NCBI GenBank assembly: GCA_049511415.1
Contig: JBEKYC010000004.1
Span: 114,503-178,502, forward strand
DNA length: 64,000 nucleotides
Source: Bog-159 sp049511415
GTDB taxonomy: Bacteria > Acidobacteriota > Terriglobia > Bryobacterales > Bryobacteraceae
Reading direction: 5' to 3'
A model generated the notes under the pieces. The model made no database searches and was not told the origin of the DNA. It worked only from the letters and a program-made list of their open reading frames with translations. The translations under genes were made by a program, and so were the position numbers. How positions within the stretch are numbered: the first letter of the stretch is position 1; each line of letters begins with the position of its first letter. Below, piece by piece: positions 60,895 through 64,000 of the stretch.

Positions 60895-62277
60895 ATGGAC
60901 GAATCCTTTCGAACCGAGCGCGACACCATGGGTGAGATGCAAGTGCCCCGTGCGGCGATGTACGGCGCGCAGACGGCGCGCGCGATTCTCAACTTTCCAT
61001 TCACTGGCCAGCGATTTCCGAGATCGTTTATCCGCGCTCTGGCGCTGATCAAAAGCGTTGCGGCCGGCGTCAACGGACATCTGGGCGCGATCGACCCGTC
61101 GCTGGCTTCCGCGATCGAGGCGGCGGCGGAGCAAGTCATGGCAGGACGGCACGACGACCAGTTCGTTGTCGATATCTTCCAGACCGGCAGCGGCACCTCC
61201 ACAAATATGAATGCCAACGAAGTAATCGGCTACCTGGCCGGCGCCCATCCCAACGATGAGGTGAATCGGGGGCAATCCAGCAATGATGTGATTCCCACCG
61301 CAATGCACATCGCCGCTGCCGAGTCCATCATGATGCGGCTGTTGCCTGCCATAAGCCAACTCCACGGTTCGCTCGCGCGGAAGGCGACTGAGTTCTGGCA
61401 AATCGTTAAGGTGGGCCGCACGCATCTGCAGGATGCCGTGCCGATCCGTTTGGGACAGGAATTTGGCGGCTATGCGCGCCAGGTGGAAGCCGCGGGTGAG
61501 CGTATCGCCGCGGCGTTGACCGGTATCTATGAGCTTCCACTCGGCGGCACCGCGGTGGGCACGGGCTTGAACGCTCCGCCCGGCTTTGCGCCGGAGGCCA
61601 TCGCGCGCATCGCGCGCCGCACCGGTCTGCCGTTCGTAGAGGCGCGGAATCACTTCGAAGCCCAAGCCGCTCGCGATGCAGTCTGTTTTTTAAGCGGCGC
61701 GCTGCGCACCTACGCCGTATCTCTAACCAAGATTGCCAATGACATTCGCTGGCTGAGCTCCGGACCGCGTTGCGGTCTGGGTGAACTGAAACTACCGTCC
61801 GTGCAACCCGGCTCCAGTATCATGCCGGGCAAGGTCAACCCCGTGATTGCGGAAAGCCTGCTGATGGCTTGCGCGCAGGTGATTGGATATGACGCGACGA
61901 TTACGTGGTGCGCGGCGGCTGGGAATTTTGAGTTGAACGCCATGATGCCCGTGATAGCGTACGACTTACTCGAGTCCATCGAATTACTTGCGGCAGGAAG
62001 TAAGAACTTCGCCGGGAAGCTGATAGACGGCCTGGAGGCCGACAGGGTGCGCATGGAGCGACTGGTCGATGGATCTTTGGCGGCGGGCACGGCGTTAGCG
62101 CCCGAAATCGGATACGAGAAGACCGCGGAACTGATCGAAGAAGCCTATGCCACGGGCCGGACGATTCGCGATGTGGCTCGCGAACGATCCGGTATTCCGG
62201 AGGACCGCCTGTTGGCGCTGCTCGATCCCCTGGCCCAGACTGGAAGTAAAGCGCCGGGGACCGAACAGGAACCATAA
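60895..62277 (+). CDS. fumC: Class II fumarate hydratase
   Basis: 460 residues. Family motifs in order: RTERDTMGEMQVPRAAMYGA, QTGSGTSTNMNANEVI, HPNDEVNRGQSSNDVIPTAM (B-site region), GRTHLQDAVPIRLGQE with His177, and signature GSSIMPGKVNPV (306-317, catalytic Ser region). It interconverts fumarate and malate. GRTHLQD and HDDQF favour fumarase over aspartase (which has GRTQLQD), but PVIAE after the signature is closer to aspartases. Compared with E. coli FumC the segment between NEV and HPND is about 13 residues shorter. Follows the BrkB gene by 7 nt. Confidence 0.85.
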   Translation: MDESFRTERDTMGEMQVPRAAMYGAQTARAILNFPFTGQRFPRSFIRALALIKSVAAGVNGHLGAIDPSLASAIEAAAEQVMAGRHDDQFVVDIFQTGSGTSTNMNANEVIGYLAGAHPNDEVNRGQSSNDVIPTAMHIAAAESIMMRLLPAISQLHGSLARKATEFWQIVKVGRTHLQDAVPIRLGQEFGGYARQVEAAGERIAAALTGIYELPLGGTAVGTGLNAPPGFAPEAIARIARRTGLPFVEARNHFEAQAARDAVCFLSGALRTYAVSLTKIANDIRWLSSGPRCGLGELKLPSVQPGSSIMPGKVNPVIAESLLMACAQVIGYDATITWCAAAGNFELNAMMPVIAYDLLESIELLAAGSKNFAGKLIDGLEADRVRMERLVDGSLAAGTALAPEIGYEKTAELIEEAYATGRTIRDVARERSGIPEDRLLALLDPLAQTGSKAPGTEQEP

Positions 62278-62280
62278 TCT

Positions 62281-62454
62281 ATGCGGGCCAAGCTGCTACG
62301 GCACGCCGGCGCTCTCGGGTGCGATCCTTTGCTGATCGTCGTATGGGATCGCGAACCGGAAACCTATGTCGCCCTCTCGGTCGACGTTTGGCAAAATTCC
62401 GGGTACCCGGTGGACTGTGTTCCTATCGGCGCGGCGCAAGGCGCAGTAGCCTGA
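62281..62454 (+). CDS. Possible small protein after fumC
   Basis: A 57-codon frame starts three nt after the fumC stop: MRAKLLRHAGALGCDPLLIV, then VWDREPETYVALSVDVWQNS and GYPVDCVPIGAAQGAVA. No good Shine-Dalgarno (only AGGA about 10 nt before). It has no recognised family. Codon choice and position in the fumC direction make it possible that it is translated by coupling, but it could be a remnant or chance frame. Confidence 0.3.
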   Translation: MRAKLLRHAGALGCDPLLIVVWDREPETYVALSVDVWQNSGYPVDCVPIGAAQGAVA

Positions 62455-62471
62455 ATTGTTCGGACCGGTTC

Positions 62472-63806
62472 CTACACCGCATCCGAGACACTCGCCAGAT
62501 TGAAGTCCGCGGCCACAATGGCCGGCGCGATGGAGGTTCCGGCTTCCGCGCCTTGGCTGCGCACCGGGCGTGTCAATTTTTGGGTATTCTGCAACACCCG
62601 CACGGGACTCTCGTTCCAGCGATAGTTGGTCACCGGGTCGGTGATCTTTCCGTTCTCCACCAGAAATACTCCGTCGCGGGTCAGTCCGGTCACTTGCAAG
62701 GTCTGCGGCTGAAGAGTGCGGATGTACCAGAAGCGCGTAATCAATAGTCCCTTGTCGACCGACTGGATCAGATCTTCCAAAGTGTGCTCCTGCCCATCGA
62801 GCGTCAGGTTGTCGGGCGCTGGAGTCGGATCGATATTGGCCTTGCTCGCCCAATACCGGTCGTAATAGAAATTCTTCACCACGCCTTTATCGATCCACGC
62901 CATGCGCGCGTTGGGCAACAACGATGGACCCCACGGGGTAGTGGACATGGTGGTGTTGAAGGGATCGCTCCGTAGAGTGATGAACTCCGGAAACATCTTC
63001 TCACCCAAATGCGTGCCGCCGCCCTGCTTGCTTAGGAACGATTGCCCTTGCTCCGCGTCGCGCGCGCCGAAATTGCCGCCCAGGTAACCGATCAGATCGC
63101 TTACCGCCGCCGGTTCCAGGATCACGGTATACTTGCCCGGATCGAGCTTCCTGCGCGTTCCCGCGCCGCGCACGCACTTTTCCGCGGAAACCCGCCCCAC
63201 CGTCTCGCCATTGACATCTCTCAATGAAACCGCGGTCTGCGATGCCCATCCTGAACTCGTGCCCGCCGCCGTGCGCATGGTGTTCGTCAGGCTGGAGTCG
63301 GTCAGCGTGTGGTAGCCGAACAGACCGGCCTTGTTGCCTACGGCGACCGCGCTCACCGAACGCTGAATGAATCCGGCCGCGGTCAATTGGCTGGACCGGG
63401 CGCGTTCCAGTATGGCCTTCACGTGCGGGATCATCACGTCGCCGCGCGAGGATGCCGTAAATGCGTCGAAATTGTTCAGCACCGGATACTTCTGCGGGCC
63501 CAGCGCCGGCATATCTTCCGGATCCGCGTGCGAGATGCGCGCCATGGCTTCGGCCTGCTCCACGCCGCGTTTCAGGGCGTCAGGCGTTAACTCGTTGACG
63601 ACCGCATTGCCGTGGCGCTTGTCCTGGGTCACGCTGCTGATCGAAACACTCTGGCTGATGCGGTAGCCCGATGTCGTAATTCCGTTGTTCGCGAAGCGGA
63701 TGAAGGCATCTTCCGACCACGAAAGATCGATTTGGCAGCCTGGCAGCTTGGAGTAACCGATCGCCTGATCGATGAGGTTGTGGGCTTCCTGTTGGCTCAG
63801 CATCAT
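62472..63806 (-). CDS. pmbA: TldE/PmbA-family metalloprotease subunit
   Basis: 444 residues; AGGAG lies three nt before the ATG at 63806, and the second Met (63803) is also possible. It begins MMLSQQEAHNLIDQAIGYSK, followed by the CIDL-type strand and NGITTSGYRISQSVSISSV, GYHTLTDSSLTNTMRTAAGT, and the long C-terminal domain with TVILEPAAVSDLIGYLGGNF, FLSKQGGGTHLGEKMFPEF and VTGLTRDGVFLVENGKITDP. No HEXXXH zinc motif is seen, as expected for TldE. TldD/TldE heterodimers cleave unfolded peptides. Nine nt after the truncated tldD-like gene. Confidence 0.92.
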   Translation of the reverse strand: MMLSQQEAHNLIDQAIGYSKLPGCQIDLSWSEDAFIRFANNGITTSGYRISQSVSISSVTQDKRHGNAVVNELTPDALKRGVEQAEAMARISHADPEDMPALGPQKYPVLNNFDAFTASSRGDVMIPHVKAILERARSSQLTAAGFIQRSVSAVAVGNKAGLFGYHTLTDSSLTNTMRTAAGTSSGWASQTAVSLRDVNGETVGRVSAEKCVRGAGTRRKLDPGKYTVILEPAAVSDLIGYLGGNFGARDAEQGQSFLSKQGGGTHLGEKMFPEFITLRSDPFNTTMSTTPWGPSLLPNARMAWIDKGVVKNFYYDRYWASKANIDPTPAPDNLTLDGQEHTLEDLIQSVDKGLLITRFWYIRTLQPQTLQVTGLTRDGVFLVENGKITDPVTNYRWNESPVRVLQNTQKLTRPVRSQGAEAGTSIAPAIVAADFNLASVSDAV

Positions 63807-63815
63807 GATCTCCTG

Positions 63816-64000
63816 TCAGTCGGTCAACAACACGTTCACTTGCCGGAACCGTGCCGGGGAACAGCCGTGGCTCACCGCGTTAATCTGTTCCGGCTCGCCC
63901 TTGCCATCGAAAAACGAGCCGAACTGCCGCCAGTAACTGGGGCCCGCGATCCCGTCGCAGGCGCGCCAGAAGTCGGCGGTCTTCGCCTGATAAGCCACCC
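63816..64000 (-). CDS. tldD: TldD-family protein, C-terminal end (cut by window)
   Basis: The minus-strand frame is open at the window edge; about 61 C-terminal residues are visible. FWRACDGIAGPSYWRQFGSF, then FFDGKGEPEQINAVSHGCSP and ARFRQVNVLL match the end of TldD, where the usual text is CGKG-PxQ-VSHGCPPARF. Ser replaces the first Pro of CPPARF and Phe-Asp precede the GKG where CGKG is common. It lies 9 nt upstream of the pmbA-like gene, the standard TldD-TldE pairing. The catalytic HEXXXH would lie outside the window. Confidence 0.85.
   Translation of the reverse strand, partial: VAYQAKTADFWRACDGIAGPSYWRQFGSFFDGKGEPEQINAVSHGCSPARFRQVNVLLTD

Noticed and set aside
1..64000. tRNA or rRNA genes, CRISPR arrays, prophage or insertion sequences
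   Set aside because: No cloverleaf-type sequence, spaced direct repeat array, integrase or transposase was seen on either strand.

Overview
The window looks like chromosomal DNA of a high-GC, Gram-negative soil acidobacterium, probably of the Bryobacterales/Solibacter type. The pointers are three tandem ADOP-type orphan permeases (acidobacterial duplicated orphan permeases) behind a PadR regulator, an ECF sigma factor overlapping a Ser/Thr kinase with a TPR-like tail, a winged-helix/TM/TolB-like/TPR membrane protein, and several secreted propeller and carboxypeptidase-regulatory-like proteins. The placement is inferred from gene content; no 16S rRNA gene or other taxonomic marker is present. 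No tRNA, rRNA, CRISPR array, intact insertion sequence or prophage was seen.

Layout, left to right. 1-1.9 kb: two overlapping activase-type proteins of the 2-hydroxyacyl-CoA dehydratase activator family, the first cut by the window edge. 1.9-10.2 kb (minus): padR and three ADOP permeases with 1-7 nt gaps, preceded by a 16-bp tandem repeat that is probably the PadR operator. 10.5-13 kb (minus): dnaX-ybaB-recR. 13.1-20.5 kb (plus): a heavy-metal-type RND efflux operon (TolC-like, lipoprotein adaptor, KDPG aldolase, CzcA/CusA-like pump, small lipoprotein) downstream of four CTTA hexamers at an exact 11-bp period. 20.5-24.3 kb (minus): DUF2760 protein, an Hsp70-family ATPase and a GT39-type membrane glycosyltransferase, followed by a 0.68-kb stretch without a convincing gene.

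25-34.9 kb (plus): a respiratory cluster. It encodes a Rieske protein, a b6-type cytochrome b split from a subunit-IV-like protein, a 1031-residue membrane-anchored cytochrome c with eight CXXCH motifs and long helical inserts, a cupredoxin-like lipoprotein, heme o synthase, an ABC-2 transporter pair, a SCO-type copper chaperone and a DUF420 protein. Together they suggest a quinol-oxidising b6/c complex with an unusual multiheme exit, next to assembly factors for a heme-copper oxidase whose subunits lie elsewhere. This is the best candidate in the window for an under-described system.

34.9-48.6 kb: dCTP deaminase, an MBL-fold/beta-CASP nuclease, secreted and coiled-coil proteins, the sigma/kinase pair, beta-propeller proteins, a DUF1080-DHDPS-like pair, and a 33-bp-arm inverted repeat built from doubled 10-mers. 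48.7-59.8 kb (minus): the TPR membrane regulator, then an outer-membrane biogenesis operon, BamA/TamA-like Omp85, a SurA-N-like chaperone and TamB, with overlapping frames. 60-64 kb: a BrkB/YihY membrane protein and class II fumarase (plus), and a TldD/PmbA pair (minus), the TldD gene cut by the window end. Most neighbouring genes overlap or nearly touch, so the chromosome here is compact and largely operonic.
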